DNA from: Stutzerimonas kunmingensis
Lineage (GTDB): Bacteria; Pseudomonadota; Gammaproteobacteria; Pseudomonadales; Pseudomonadaceae
Length of the DNA stretch: 64,000 bases
Assembly: GCF_021432085.1 (NCBI RefSeq)
Contig: NZ_CP090366.1
Location: 3,968,001-4,032,000 of the forward strand
Direction: 5' to 3'
Position numbers and translations under genes: made by a program. Position 1 is the stretch's first letter. Each line of letters begins with the position of its first letter. Positions 9,303 through 18,649 of this stretch are shown piece after piece. Below the pieces are notes generated by a model that was not told where the DNA came from, searched no databases, and was given only the letters and a program-made list of their open reading frames with translations.

Positions 9303-10787
9303 TCAGTTCTCCTGCTGGTCGCGTTCGGCCAGGGCCACCGCACGGAACATGGCGCGGCGCTTGTTCAGCGTCTCTTCCCATTCGAGCGCCGGCTGCGAGT
9401 CGGCGACGATACCGGCACCGGCCTGCACATGCAGCTCGCCATCCTTGATCACCGCGGTACGGATGGCGATGGCGGTATCCATGTTGCCGTTCCAGGCCAG
9501 ATAGCCGACGGCGCCGCCGTAGACACCACGCTTGACCGGTTCCAGCTCGTCGATGATTTCCATCGCGCGGATCTTCGGTGCCCCGGAGAGCGTGCCGGCC
9601 GGCAGGATCGCGCGCAGCGCGTCCATCGCCGTCAATGGCGCCTTGAGCTGACCGGTGACGTTGGAAACGATGTGCATGACATTCGAATAGCGCTCGATGA
9701 CCATCTTCTCGGTCAGCCGCACCGTGCCGGTCTCGGCGACACGGCCGACATCGTTGCGGCCCAGGTCGATCAGCATCAGGTGTTCGGCGAGCTCCTTGGC
9801 ATCGCTGAGCAGGTCCTGCTCCAGCGCCAGATCAGCCTCTTCGTTGGCACCGCGCGGGCGCGTGCCGGCGATGGGGCGGACCGTGACCAGACCTTCCTCG
9901 ACCCGCACCAGCACTTCCGGCGACGACCCCACCACGTGGAAGTCGCCGAAGTTGAAGAAGTACATGTAGGGCGTCGGGTTGAAGCAGCGCAGCGCGCGGT
10001 AGAGATCGATCGGCGCAGCCTTGAACGGGATCGACATGCGCTGGGAAATCACCACCTGCATGCAGTCGCCGGCGAGGATGTAGTCCTTGATGCGGTTGAC
10101 CGCCTGCTCGTAATCCTCGCGGCTGAAGCTGGAACGGAAGGTCGGTTCGGCGCCGTTGCTCTTTTCGAAATCCAGGCCCAGGCGCGGCGTGATCGACTGG
10201 CGCAGCTTCGCCCGCAGCGCTTGCAGGCGGGCCTGACCTGCCTCATAGGCTTCCGGCTGCGACGGGTCGACCAGCACGATGCAGTGCAGCTTGCCGGCAA
10301 GGTTATCGAACACCACCACGGCGTCGGAAACCATCAGCAGGATATCCGGTGTGCCCAGCGGGTCCGGGTTGGGGCAATTGCCCAGTTTGCGCTCGACATA
10401 GCGCACGCTGTCGTAGCCGAAATAGCCGACCAGCCCGCCATTGAAGCGCGGCAGACCTTCGACCGGCGCGACGCGGTAGCGCTGCTGAAAGGATTCGACG
10501 AAGGCCAGCGGGTCCTCGACCTCGCAGGCCTCGGTCTCGACGCCATCAGTGGTGACGCTGATGCGGTAGCCCCGCACGCGTAGCACGGTGCGGCATGGCA
10601 GGCCGATGATCGAATAGCGGCCCCACTTCTCGCCGCCCTGAACGGATTCGAGCAGATAGGAGTTCGGCGCATCGGCCAGTTTCAGGTACAGCGACAGCGG
10701 CGTGTCGAAGTCGGCAAGGGTTTCGAATGACAGGGGGATGCGGTTATGGCCTTCGGCGGCCAAACGCAGGAATTCTTCGCGGGTCAT
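9303..10787 (-). CDS. trpE: Anthranilate synthase component I
   Basis: TrpE converts chorismate and ammonia to anthranilate. The 494-residue product carries the tryptophan feedback site near [19 protein letters not shown] (the LLES motif at about residues 45-48) and the chorismate-binding core, including [19 protein letters not shown] and [16 protein letters not shown]. The ATG at 10787 has GAGG five bases upstream. It is preceded by a leader with a Trp-rich short reading frame, so transcription is probably attenuated. Confidence 0.96.
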   Translation of the reverse strand: MTREEFLRLAAEGHNRIPLSFETLADFDTPLSLYLKLADAPNSYLLESVQGGEKWGRYSIIGLPCRTVLRVRGYRISVTTDGVETEACEVEDPLAFVESFQQRYRVAPVEGLPRFNGGLVGYFGYDSVRYVERKLGNCPNPDPLGTPDILLMVSDAVVVFDNLAGKLHCIVLVDPSQPEAYEAGQARLQALRAKLRQSITPRLGLDFEKSNGAEPTFRSSFSREDYEQAVNRIKDYILAGDCMQVVISQRMSIPFKAAPIDLYRALRCFNPTPYMYFFNFGDFHVVGSSPEVLVRVEEGLVTVRPIAGTRPRGANEEADLALEQDLLSDAKELAEHLMLIDLGRNDVGRVAETGTVRLTEKMVIERYSNVMHIVSNVTGQLKAPLTAMDALRAILPAGTLSGAPKIRAMEIIDELEPVKRGVYGGAVGYLAWNGNMDTAIAIRTAVIKDGELHVQAGAGIVADSQPALEWEETLNKRRAMFRAVALAERDQQEN

Positions 10788-10834
10788 GTCAGCCTCGTGG
10801 TCTGAGGAGGGTTCGAACGAACAACGGCAAACGC

Positions 10835-10849
10835 GCCGGCCTGGCCGGC
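10835..10849 (-). terminator. Candidate trp attenuator hairpin
   Basis: Seven-base arms GCCGGCC / GGCCGGC lie eight bases after the leader peptide stop and before trpE. A modest U-rich stretch (GTTTGCCGTTGTT in the transcript) follows. A competing pairing CGCGCC with GGCGCG joins the Trp-codon region to the 3' side of this hairpin, as an attenuator requires. The exact alternative folds are not resolved. Confidence 0.55.
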
Positions 10850-10857
10850 AGGAAAAG

Positions 10858-10902
10858 TCAGGCGCGCCAGCGCCAACGGGCCAGGGCCTTGATGACTTTC
10901 AT
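10858..10902 (-). CDS. trpL: trp leader peptide
   Basis: A 14-codon frame in the leader of trpE reads [14 protein letters not shown], with two Trp codons separated by one Arg codon near its end. Such a peptide lets ribosome stalling at low charged tRNA-Trp control read-through into trpEGDC. Attenuation of trpE and trpGDC has been reported for Pseudomonas putida. The Shine-Dalgarno sequence is poor; a longer reading from an upstream GTG would add another Trp. The gene is too short for automatic calling; the Trp doublet, position and hairpin make it credible. Confidence 0.7.
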   Translation of the reverse strand: MKVIKALARWRWRA

Positions 10903-10966
10903 CCATTGTCTGCGGGTGAGCACCACGAGCGGATCTCTTCGGGGGGTCAAAAAGAGTCCGGCCACA

Positions 10967-11668
10967 CTAGCGCAGCCCCGGAGCCGAAGCAACCAGCTCG
11001 CGCAGGTCGTCGAGCACCAGCGCCGGCTGCTCATCCGCGATGGGCTCGCCGTGGTTGTAGCCGTAGGTAAGGGCGACACAGCGTACTGTCGCGGCCTTGG
11101 CAGCCCATACGTCGTTGCGTGAGTCCCCAACGAACAGCGATTCGCCGGGCGCAACGCCCGCCTTGTCCATCACCCAGAACAGCGCCGCCGGATCGGGTTT
11201 CTGCTGCGGCAAGGTATCGCCGCCGACCAGCCAATCGAAGTAACCGGCCAACCCCTTTTCCTCCAGCAGTGGTTCGATGAACTGCGCCGGCTTGTTGGTG
11301 ATGATCGCCAGCTTCACCTCGCGCTCGCGCAGCCAGTCCAGACACTCGCGAACGCCCGGATAGACAGCCGTCAGCTCGTGGCCGCCGGAGTAGGCCTGCA
11401 TGAACAGCGCCAGCGCCTCGTCGGCCAACTCGTCGCTTACACCTTCATGCCCCAGCTTACCGGCCAATGCGCGACGCACCAGCACGCGCGAGCCATTGCC
11501 AACCCAGTCGCGCACCCGCTCGATGCCGGCAGGCTCGCGGCCGAGCAGCATCAACATCTTGTCCACCGCCGCGGCCAGGTCCGGTACCGAATCCATCAGG
11601 GTACCGTCGAGATCGAACATCACCAGCCGTGGCAGCGTGCCGTCGAACAGTTGCTCCATGCGGGTCAT
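10967..11668 (-). CDS. gph: Phosphoglycolate phosphatase
   Basis: The 233-residue HAD-superfamily hydrolase has motif [17 protein letters not shown] (nucleophile Asp about residue 19), motif [10 protein letters not shown] (Thr), and motif [17 protein letters not shown]. Gph removes phosphate from 2-phosphoglycolate, formed chiefly in repair of oxidised DNA ends. Its ATG overlaps the rpe stop by four bases, the standard rpe-gph arrangement. It lies directly upstream of the trp leader, so rpe-gph transcripts could run into trp unless stopped. Confidence 0.92.
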   Translation of the reverse strand: MTRMEQLFDGTLPRLVMFDLDGTLMDSVPDLAAAVDKMLMLLGREPAGIERVRDWVGNGSRVLVRRALAGKLGHEGVSDELADEALALFMQAYSGGHELTAVYPGVRECLDWLREREVKLAIITNKPAQFIEPLLEEKGLAGYFDWLVGGDTLPQQKPDPAALFWVMDKAGVAPGESLFVGDSRNDVWAAKAATVRCVALTYGYNHGEPIADEQPALVLDDLRELVASAPGLR

Positions 11669-12339
11669 GGGCGCGCCAGTGCCAGCTCGGCGCGCATCTG
11701 GTCGATCACGGCTTTGTAATCCGGCTGGTTGAAGATCGCCGAGCCGGCAACGAAGGTATCGGCGCCCGCCGCAGCGATTTCGCGGATGTTCTTCGGATTC
11801 ACACCGCCGTCGATCTCCAGGCGAATCTCGCGGCCGCTGGCGTCGATCAGGGCACGCGCCTCGCGCAGCTTGTCCAGCGTGCCGAGGATGAACTTCTGCC
11901 CGCCGAAGCCGGGGTTGACGCTCATCAGCAGGACCATGTCGACCTTGTCCATCACGTACTTGAGCACGTCCAGCGGCGTGGCCGGATTGAATACCAGACC
12001 GGCCTTGGCGCCGCCGTCCTTGATCAGCTGCAGCGAGCGATCAATGTGCTCGGAGGCTTCCGGGTGGAAGGTGATATAGCTGGCGCCCGCTTCGAGGAAG
12101 TCGCCAATCATGCGGTCCACCGGCTTGACCATCAGATGCACGTCGATGGGCGCGGTGACGCCATGCTTGCGCAGCGCGGAGCAGACCATGGGGCCGATGG
12201 TCAGGTTGGGTACGTAGTGGTTGTCCATCACATCGAAATGGACGATGTCGGCGCCGGCGGCCAGCACGTTGTCCACTTCCTCACCCAGACGGGCGAAGTT
12301 GGCGGAAAGAATCGAAGGGGCGATAGCGAACGGCTGCAT
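11665..12339 (-). CDS. rpe: Ribulose-phosphate 3-epimerase
   Basis: Rpe interconverts ribulose 5-phosphate and xylulose 5-phosphate. The 224-residue TIM barrel shows [14 protein letters not shown] at the start, the metal-binding [17 protein letters not shown] and DVHLMVKP, then [12 protein letters not shown] and LEIDGGVNP. The start [15 protein letters not shown] at 12339 is well defined although the frame stays open upstream. It is coupled to gph by a four-base overlap. The 104 bp between gabT and this start may hold its own promoter. Confidence 0.95.
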   Translation of the reverse strand: MQPFAIAPSILSANFARLGEEVDNVLAAGADIVHFDVMDNHYVPNLTIGPMVCSALRKHGVTAPIDVHLMVKPVDRMIGDFLEAGASYITFHPEASEHIDRSLQLIKDGGAKAGLVFNPATPLDVLKYVMDKVDMVLLMSVNPGFGGQKFILGTLDKLREARALIDASGREIRLEIDGGVNPKNIREIAAAGADTFVAGSAIFNQPDYKAVIDQMRAELALARP

Positions 12340-12443
12340 GACGACCTCGGGTAGCACGGCGGAATGCCGCGCATTGTACCCGAGGGTCAGGATTGCGGCG
12401 CGCCTGACATCCATTGCGGATGCCGGCGAGCCGCTAGGTCGGA

Positions 12444-13724
12444 TCAGGTCAGCTCGTCGAAGCACTCTGCGATGATCGCCAATCCGCGGTCGAGCAGCTC
12501 GTCCTCGGCAGTCAGCGGCACCAGCACACGAAGCACGTTGTAGTAGGTGCCGCAGGACAGCAGGATCAGGCCCTTGTCCCGCGCACGGGCGACGATCTGC
12601 GAGGTCAGGGCGGCAGCCGGCCGCGCATGATCGCCGTCCTCGAACAGCTCGATTGCGATCATCGCACCCAAACCGCGCACCTCGCCGATCTCCTTGTGCT
12701 TGGTCTGGATTGCCTTGAGGCCCGTGGTCAGCCTCTCGGCTACCGCCTTGCAGCGGTCGAGCAGCTTCTCTTCCTCGAAGACTTCCAACACCGCCAGCGC
12801 GGCTGCACAGGACAGCGGATTGCCTGCGTAGGTGCCGCCCAGCCCGCCGGGCGCAATGGCATCCATGATCTCGGCTTTGCCGCACACGCCGGCAATCGGG
12901 AAACCACCGCCAACAGACTTGGCGAAGGTGGTCAGGTCGGCGACCACACCCATCTGTTCCATGGCGAAGAAGGTGCCGGTACGCCCGGCGCCGGTCTGCA
13001 CCTCGTCGGCGATCAGCAGGATGCCGTGTTCGTCGCACAGTGCGCGCAGGCGAGCCATGAAATCCTTCGGCGCGACGTTGAAGCCGCCCTCGCCCTGCAC
13101 CGGCTCGATGATGATCGCCGCGATGTCGCGTGGCTCGGCGTCGTTCTTGAAGATGCGTTCGATGCTGGCGATCGAGTCATCGACGCTGACGCCATGAATG
13201 GCGCAGGGATACAGCGCACGGAAGATGCCGCCGGGCATCAGGCCCATGCCGGCCGAGTACGGAGCGACCTTGCCGGTCAGCCCGAGGGTCATCATGGTGC
13301 GGCCATGGTAGGCGCCGGTGAAGGCGATCACGCCGGCACGCCCGGTGGCGGCGCGGGCAATCTTCACCGCGTTTTCCACCGCCTCGGAGCCGGTGGTGAC
13401 CAGCAGGGTTTTCTTGGCGAAATCACCCGGCACCCGCGCGTTGATCTTCTCGCACAGCTCGACGTAGGGCTCGTAGGCCAGCACTTGGAAGCAGGTGTGG
13501 GTCAGCTTGTGCAGCTGGTCCTCGACCGCCTTGATGATTTTCGGGTGCAGGTGACCGGTATTCAGCACGGCGATGCCACCGGCGAAATCGATGAACTCGC
13601 GGCCTTCGACGTCGACCACGCTGCTGTTCTTCGCGTGATCGGCAAATATCGGATGGATCTGGCCGACGCCACGGGGAACGGCGGCGACACGGCGTTGCAT
13701 AAGGGATTCGTTGGTCTTGCTCAT
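12444..13724 (-). CDS. gabT: 4-aminobutyrate / 5-aminovalerate aminotransferase
   Basis: A 426-residue class III PLP-dependent transaminase. Seen motifs are the cofactor phosphate site [15 protein letters not shown], the stacking region [15 protein letters not shown], the conserved [11 protein letters not shown] and [13 protein letters not shown], and the PLP lysine in [14 protein letters not shown] (about residue 270). Enzymes this similar remove the amino group from GABA to give succinic semialdehyde or from 5-aminovalerate to give glutaric semialdehyde (DavT); the sequence alone does not tell which is preferred. Its neighbours are a semialdehyde dehydrogenase and the agtABCD transporter, which supports both. 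The 158 bp leader contains a strong hairpin. Confidence 0.9.
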   Translation of the reverse strand: MSKTNESLMQRRVAAVPRGVGQIHPIFADHAKNSSVVDVEGREFIDFAGGIAVLNTGHLHPKIIKAVEDQLHKLTHTCFQVLAYEPYVELCEKINARVPGDFAKKTLLVTTGSEAVENAVKIARAATGRAGVIAFTGAYHGRTMMTLGLTGKVAPYSAGMGLMPGGIFRALYPCAIHGVSVDDSIASIERIFKNDAEPRDIAAIIIEPVQGEGGFNVAPKDFMARLRALCDEHGILLIADEVQTGAGRTGTFFAMEQMGVVADLTTFAKSVGGGFPIAGVCGKAEIMDAIAPGGLGGTYAGNPLSCAAALAVLEVFEEEKLLDRCKAVAERLTTGLKAIQTKHKEIGEVRGLGAMIAIELFEDGDHARPAAALTSQIVARARDKGLILLSCGTYYNVLRVLVPLTAEDELLDRGLAIIAECFDELT

Positions 13725-13780
13725 AAGCTCCTCGGTAGCCGCTCATCGTCGGCGCGGGTCGGAAAGAACGCCAGGAAGCG

Positions 13781-13814
13781 GGCGCGGCAGCATACGATGA
13801 TCGACTGCCGCGCC
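13781..13814 (-). promoter_or_regulatory. Candidate structured leader of gabT (gabT RNA motif?)
   Basis: Ten-base arms GGCGCGGCAG / CTGCCGCGCC with a 14-base loop lie 57 bp before the gabT start. A gabT RNA motif has been described upstream of gabT genes in Pseudomonas; the position fits, but I cannot compare to the family alignment. It could instead be an intercistronic mRNA-stabilising hairpin. Confidence 0.4.
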
Positions 13815-13844
13815 ATCCAAAGCGTTCGAATTACAGTAAAACTC

Positions 13845-13862
13845 CGTGCATTATTTTGCACG
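13845..13862. promoter_or_regulatory. Dyad CGTGCA-N6-TGCACG between gabD and gabT
   Basis: A perfect 6+6 dyad with an AT-only spacer lies just after the gabD stop and upstream of gabT. It has the look of a dimeric regulator site; the sequence GTGC..GCAC recalls NtrC-type sites but lacks their full consensus. No factor is assigned. Confidence 0.35.
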
Positions 13863-13882
13863 CCTGTTTTAGGCCGCTGGCG

Positions 13883-15349
13883 TCAGATGCCGCCCAGGCA
13901 CAGGTATTTGATTTCCACGTATTCATCCAGGCCGTACTTCGAGCCTTCACGGCCGAGGCCGGATGCCTTCATGCCGCCGAACGGCGCCACCTCGGTGGAG
14001 ATCACCCCGGTGTTGATGCCGACCATGCCGTACTCCAATGCCTCGGCGACGCGGAACACCCGGCTCAGGTCGCGGGCGTAGAAATAGGCGGCGAGGCCGA
14101 ACTCGGTGTCGTTGGCCTGGCGGATCACCTCGTCCTCGTCGCGGAAGCGGAACAGCGGCGCCAGCGGACCGAAGGTTTCCTCGCGCGCCACGACCATCTC
14201 GGCGGTGACGCCACCCACCAGCGTCGGCTCGAAGAAGTTGCCGCCCAGCGCATGGGGTTTGCCGCCGGTCAGCAGGGTGGCGCCCTTGTCCAGCGCGTCC
14301 TGCAGATGGCGCTGCACCTTGGCCACCGCCGCGGCATCGATCAGCGGACCGGTGGTCACGCCCTCCTCCGCACCGTTGCCGACCTTCAGCCGCGCCACCG
14401 CCGCGGAAAGCTTGTCGACGAAGGCTTCGTAGATGCCGTCCTGCACGTAGATACGGTTGGCACAGACGCAAGTCTGCCCGGCGTTGCGGTACTTGGAGAT
14501 CATCGCGCCCTCGACCGCCGCATCCAGGTCGGCGTCGTCGAAGACGATGAAGGGCGCGTTGCCGCCCAGCTCCAGCGAGAGCTTCTTCAGCGTCGGCGCG
14601 CACTGCTGCATCAGCTTGACTCCCACCGCCGTCGAGCCGGTGAACGAGAGCTTGCGCACGATAGGGTTTTCACAGAGTTCGGCACCCACCTCACGGGACG
14701 TGGCGGCATCGGCGGTGATCACGCTGAACAGTCCCGCCGGAATGCCCGCACGCTCGGCCAGCGCGGCCAGCGCCAGTGCCGAGAACGGTGTCTGCGGTGC
14801 CGGCTTGAGCACCATGGCACAGCCGGCGGCCAGCGCCGGACCGGCCTTGCGGGTGATCATGGCGCTGGGAAAATTCCACGGCGTGATCGCCGCGGTGACG
14901 CCGACCGGCTCCTTCTGCACCAGGATGCGCTTGTCGCCGGCGTGGGCAGGAATCACATCGCCGTAGAGGCGCTTGCCCTCCTCGGCGAACCATTCGAGGA
15001 AGGATGCGGCGTAGGCTACCTCGCCCCGCGCCTCGGCCAACGGCTTGCCCTGTTCGGCGGTCATGATCCGCGCCAGGTCTTCCTGGTTCTCCAGCATCAG
15101 CTCGTACCAGCGCCGCAGGCGCGCCGCGCGCTCCTTCGCGGTCAGCGCGCGCCAGGCCGGTTGGGCTGCCTGCGCGGCTTCGATGGCGCGGCGAGCCTCG
15201 TCGCGGCCCATGTTCGGCACGGCGCCGATCAGCTCGCCGGTGGCCGGATTGAAGATCTCGGTGCGCGCGCCACTGTCGGCCTCGCACCACTCACCGTTGA
15301 GATAGGCGGTTTGGCGCAACAGATCGGGTTGCCCAAGTTGCAGAGTCAT
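13883..15349 (-). CDS. gabD: Succinate / glutarate semialdehyde dehydrogenase
   Basis: A 488-residue NAD(P)-dependent aldehyde dehydrogenase. Motifs: ITPWNFPSAMI, cofactor site FTGSTAVG, the general base Glu in LELGGNAPFIVFDDAD and the nucleophile Cys in AGQTCVCANRIYVQ (about residue 290). It oxidises succinic semialdehyde to succinate (GabD) or glutaric semialdehyde to glutarate (DavD). It lies between the transporter gene agtD (12 bp away) and gabT. The short gap to agtD suggests one transcript, while gabT has a longer leader. Confidence 0.9.
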   Translation of the reverse strand: MTLQLGQPDLLRQTAYLNGEWCEADSGARTEIFNPATGELIGAVPNMGRDEARRAIEAAQAAQPAWRALTAKERAARLRRWYELMLENQEDLARIMTAEQGKPLAEARGEVAYAASFLEWFAEEGKRLYGDVIPAHAGDKRILVQKEPVGVTAAITPWNFPSAMITRKAGPALAAGCAMVLKPAPQTPFSALALAALAERAGIPAGLFSVITADAATSREVGAELCENPIVRKLSFTGSTAVGVKLMQQCAPTLKKLSLELGGNAPFIVFDDADLDAAVEGAMISKYRNAGQTCVCANRIYVQDGIYEAFVDKLSAAVARLKVGNGAEEGVTTGPLIDAAAVAKVQRHLQDALDKGATLLTGGKPHALGGNFFEPTLVGGVTAEMVVAREETFGPLAPLFRFRDEDEVIRQANDTEFGLAAYFYARDLSRVFRVAEALEYGMVGINTGVISTEVAPFGGMKASGLGREGSKYGLDEYVEIKYLCLGGI

Positions 15350-15361
15350 GTGCGTATTCCG

Positions 15362-16189
15362 TCAGGCAGGTTGTTGAGTGCGCAGCTTCTCGGCACGGCC
15401 ACGCAGCCACTCCAGAGTCAGCAGCAGGGCGATGGAGAAGCCGATCAGCAGCGTCGCCGCGGCGGCGATGGTCGGGCTGAGGTTTTCCCGTATGCCGCTG
15501 AACATCTGCCGTGGCAGGGTGATCTGCTCCGGTCCGGCGAGAAACAGCGTCACCACCACTTCATCGAACGAGGTGGCGAAGGCGAACAGCGCGCCGGAAA
15601 TTACCCCCGGCGCGATCAGCGGCAGTGTCACCCGGAAGAACGCGGTCAGCGGTGATGCGCCGAGGCTGGCCGCAGCACGCACCAGGTTGTAGTTGAAGCC
15701 CTGCAGCGTCGCGGAGACCGTGATGATCACGAAGGGCACGCCGAGCACCGCGTGCACCAGGATCAGCGACAGGTAGCTGTTGCCCATGCCCAGCGGGGCA
15801 AAGAACAGGTAGCTGGCGACACCGATGATCACCACCGGCACTACCATCGGCGAGATCAGCACCGTCATCAGCAGCGCCTTGCCGCGAAATTCCGCGCGGG
15901 TCAGGCCGACCGCCGCCAGGGTGCCGAGCACCACGGCAAGAAAGGTCGCGGCGGGCGCGATGAGCATGCTGTTCTTCAGCGAGCGCATCCAGTCGGCCGA
16001 GCTGAACAGCGCCTCGTACCAACGCATGGAAAAGCCCTGCAAGGGATAGACGAGGAACGAGCCGGAATTGAACGACAGCGGCACGATGACCAGTACCGGC
16101 ACGATCAGAAACAGCAGCACCAGCGCGCAGAGGATGCGCAGCGCGTAGTACCAGGCCCGTTCGACGGGCGACATATAGGGGCTCAGCAT
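15362..16189 (-). CDS. agtD: ABC transporter permease (AgtD)
   Basis: A 275-residue inner-membrane permease of the PotC type. Six membrane spans are visible, starting with LCALVLLFLIVPVLVIVPLS, and the EAA loop that contacts the ATPase appears as VRAAASLGASPLTAFFRVTLPLIAPG at about residues 165-190. With AgtC it should form the channel for omega-amino acids such as GABA and 5-aminovalerate; that substrate is taken from the P. aeruginosa agt operon and from the gab/dav genes next door. It begins 63 bp after the agtC stop. Confidence 0.88.
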   Translation of the reverse strand: MLSPYMSPVERAWYYALRILCALVLLFLIVPVLVIVPLSFNSGSFLVYPLQGFSMRWYEALFSSADWMRSLKNSMLIAPAATFLAVVLGTLAAVGLTRAEFRGKALLMTVLISPMVVPVVIIGVASYLFFAPLGMGNSYLSLILVHAVLGVPFVIITVSATLQGFNYNLVRAAASLGASPLTAFFRVTLPLIAPGVISGALFAFATSFDEVVVTLFLAGPEQITLPRQMFSGIRENLSPTIAAAATLLIGFSIALLLTLEWLRGRAEKLRTQQPA

Positions 16190-16252
16190 GAAAGGTTCTC
16201 CTGCCCGGCATGAAGACTCTGAAAAGGCGGCCGCGCCGCGACGTGCGTCATC

Positions 16253-17506
16253 TCAACCCAGCCGCAGGCGACTGGCACCAACCAGCCAGCTGTAGATGAC
16301 GTACAGCAGCATGGTGGCGAGCAGCAGCAGGCCGCCCAACGCCGTGGCCATGCCCCAGTTGATGGTGGTGTTGGTGTAGAAGGCGACGAAGTAGCTGACC
16401 ATCTGGTCGTTCGGGCTGCCGAGCAGCGCCGGGGTGATGTAGTAGCCGATCGAGATGATGAACACCAACAGGCAACCGGCACCGACGCCGGCCAGCGTCT
16501 GCGGGAAGTACACCCGCCAGAAGCTGGCGAACGGATGACAGCCCAGCGACACCGCGGCGCGCATGTAGCTCGGCGAGATGTTCTTCATCACGCTGTAGAT
16601 CGGCAGGATCATGAACGGCAGCAGGATGTGCACCATGGCGATGTACACGCCGGTGCGGTTGAACACCAGCTGCAGCGGCTCGTCGATCAGACCCATCTTC
16701 AGCAACGCACCATTAATGAGGCCGCCGGACTGCAGCAGCACGATCCACGCCGCCACACGCACCAGAATCGAGGTCCAGAATGGCAGCAGCACCAGGATCA
16801 TCAGCAGGTTGCTCTGCCGCGCCGGCAGGTTGGCCAGGAGATACGCCAGCGGGTAGGCCAAGAGCAGGCAGATCGAGGTGATCACCAGCCCCATCCAGAA
16901 GGTGCGGGCGAAGATGTCCAGATACACCGCCTGGTCCGGCGAGACCTTGGCCAGCTCGCCCAGCTCGTCGATGCGGTGATCCAGCGCCGCCAGCAGGTAG
17001 TAGCCGGTCACCGCACTGTCGTTGCGCTGGATCACCTGCCAGAACGCCGGATCGCCCCAGCGCTCGTCGAGGGCTTCCAGTGCCTCCTGATAAGAGGCTG
17101 GTGTCTCGCGAAACGGCATCGCCCGCGCAGTCTTGGTCAGCAGGCTGCGATAGCCCGCGAGCTCCATGTTCAACCGCTTGGACAGATCGCCCAGGCTCTG
17201 TTCACGGCGCGCCTGATACAGATCCTCGGCCAGCGCCTGATAGGCAGGCTCGGCTGGCAAGCCACGACCATCCCATTCGGCCAGCGCCGCCAGCGTGCGT
17301 GGCAGCGTGTTCACCACCTCGGGGTTCTCGACGCTGCGCCAGAGCAGCGAGGCGATGGGTACCAGAAAGGTCAGCAGCACGAACAGCAGCAGCGGCAGGA
17401 TCAGCGCCTGCGACTTGAGCTTGTTCACCCGTTCGGCCCGTGCCAGACGCTGTTTCAGATTGGACTCGGCGATCTCGTTCGCCGGCAGGGATATTGCTGT
17501 GGCCAT
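16253..17506 (-). CDS. agtC: ABC transporter permease (AgtC)
   Basis: The 417-residue PotB-type permease has an N-terminal helix (ALILPLLLFVLLTFLVPIASL), then a hydrophilic stretch of about 140 residues (about 60-205) before the second helix, which is much longer than in E. coli PotB. The remaining helices and the EAA loop MRAAVSLGCHPFASFWRVYFPQ follow. The start MATAISLPANEIAESN at 17506 has GGAG close by; the upstream in-frame start is less likely. It is preceded by a GC-rich hairpin that separates it from the binding-protein gene. Confidence 0.88.
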   Translation of the reverse strand: MATAISLPANEIAESNLKQRLARAERVNKLKSQALILPLLLFVLLTFLVPIASLLWRSVENPEVVNTLPRTLAALAEWDGRGLPAEPAYQALAEDLYQARREQSLGDLSKRLNMELAGYRSLLTKTARAMPFRETPASYQEALEALDERWGDPAFWQVIQRNDSAVTGYYLLAALDHRIDELGELAKVSPDQAVYLDIFARTFWMGLVITSICLLLAYPLAYLLANLPARQSNLLMILVLLPFWTSILVRVAAWIVLLQSGGLINGALLKMGLIDEPLQLVFNRTGVYIAMVHILLPFMILPIYSVMKNISPSYMRAAVSLGCHPFASFWRVYFPQTLAGVGAGCLLVFIISIGYYITPALLGSPNDQMVSYFVAFYTNTTINWGMATALGGLLLLATMLLYVIYSWLVGASRLRLG

Positions 17507-17541
17507 GAAGACTCCGCGATTCGTTCCGATAGCTGGGACCG

Positions 17542-17562
17542 GCCCCGCCAATGCGGCGGGGC
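17542..17562 (-). terminator. Intercistronic hairpin between agtB and agtC
   Basis: Perfect arms GCCCCGCC / GGCGGGGC with a five-base loop, eight bases after the agtB stop and without a U tract. Such hairpins after a binding-protein gene commonly protect the upstream mRNA, giving more binding protein than permease. Either partial termination or stabilisation is possible. Confidence 0.6.
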
Positions 17563-17569
17563 GCTCAGG

Positions 17570-18601
17570 TCAGCGTGCTGCCCAGGCGTTGAAGCGCTGT
17601 TCCAGCTGCTCGCCGTAGTCAGCCCAGAAGGTCACATCCATCGCCACCTGATCGGCGATGTTTTCCGGTGCGGTTGGCATCTGCGCCAGGCGCTTCTGAT
17701 CCAGCAACGACACGGCCTGGGTGTTCGCCGGGCCGTAGGCGATGTTCTCGGAATAAGCCTTCTGCTGCTGCGGCTCGACCGTGAAGGCGATGAACTTGCG
17801 TGCCTGCTCCTGGCTCTTGGCGCCCTTGGGGATGGCCCAGGAATCGAAGTCATAGATGCCGCCACTCCAGACGATCTGCAGATTGCTCTCGTTCTGCACG
17901 GCGGCGATGCGGCCGTTGTAGGCGCTGCTCATCACCACGTCGCCGGAGGCGAGAAACTGCGGCGGCTGCGCACCGGCTTCCCACCACTGGATGTGCGGCT
18001 TGAGCTGATCGAGCTTTCTGAAGGCGCGGTTCTGTCCGTCCTTGGTGGCCAGCACCTTGTAGACGTCCTTGACCGGCACACCGTCGGCCATTAGTGCGAA
18101 CTCAAGGGTGTACTTGGCGCCCTTGCGCAGGCCGCGCTTTCCGGGAAATTTCTCGGTATCCCAGAAATCCGCCCAGCTGGCCGGCGCGCTCTTGAGCTTG
18201 TCGGCGTTGTAGGCGAGCACCGTCGACCAGACGAAGAAACCGACGCCGCAGGGCTGGATCGTACCTTCGACGAAATCATCCGGATTGCCGACGATGCCCG
18301 GGTCGAGTTCCTCGAACAGCCCTTCATCGCAGCCGCGAGACAGTTCCGGTGACTCCACTTCCACCAGGTTCCACGACACGCTGTTGGTGTCGACCATTGC
18401 CTTGACCTTGGCCATTTCGCCGTTGTACTCGCCGGCGATGATGCGGCCGTGCCCCGCCGCGTCCCACGGCTCGTAGAAGGCCTTGACTTGGGCCTGCTTG
18501 TTGGCGCCGCCGAAGCTCACCGCGGTGAGATTCTCGGCAGCCGCGTGTCCGGCACAGACGAGTCCGAGCGCCAGCGCGGACAGTTTCAGGTAGTTGCTCA
18601 T
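17570..18601 (-). CDS. agtB: Periplasmic solute-binding protein (AgtB)
   Basis: A 343-residue extracellular solute-binding protein of the PotD/PotF-like class. It has a clear signal peptide (LSALALGLVCAGHAAA, cleavage near residue 22) and the family pattern LTAVSFGGANKQAQ after it. It should deliver the substrate to AgtCD in the periplasm. The ligand is inferred from the neighbouring gab/dav enzymes and from the P. aeruginosa agt operon, not from visible pocket residues. An AAGGAG site lies upstream, at a rather long spacing. Confidence 0.88.
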   Translation of the reverse strand: MSNYLKLSALALGLVCAGHAAAENLTAVSFGGANKQAQVKAFYEPWDAAGHGRIIAGEYNGEMAKVKAMVDTNSVSWNLVEVESPELSRGCDEGLFEELDPGIVGNPDDFVEGTIQPCGVGFFVWSTVLAYNADKLKSAPASWADFWDTEKFPGKRGLRKGAKYTLEFALMADGVPVKDVYKVLATKDGQNRAFRKLDQLKPHIQWWEAGAQPPQFLASGDVVMSSAYNGRIAAVQNESNLQIVWSGGIYDFDSWAIPKGAKSQEQARKFIAFTVEPQQQKAYSENIAYGPANTQAVSLLDQKRLAQMPTAPENIADQVAMDVTFWADYGEQLEQRFNAWAAR

Positions 18602-18649
18602 ACCAGTTCGCTCCTTGATGCAGTTGTGTGGGTTTTTCCAGGCATCGCC

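Noticed and set aside
10922..10950. TTGACC as -35 of a trp promoter
   Set aside because: No acceptable -10 at 16-18 bp; the region overlaps the leader, so I did not annotate it.
13856..15655. A 599-codon forward frame opposite gabD
   Set aside because: Shadow of the aldehyde dehydrogenase gene, which has all catalytic motifs on the other strand.
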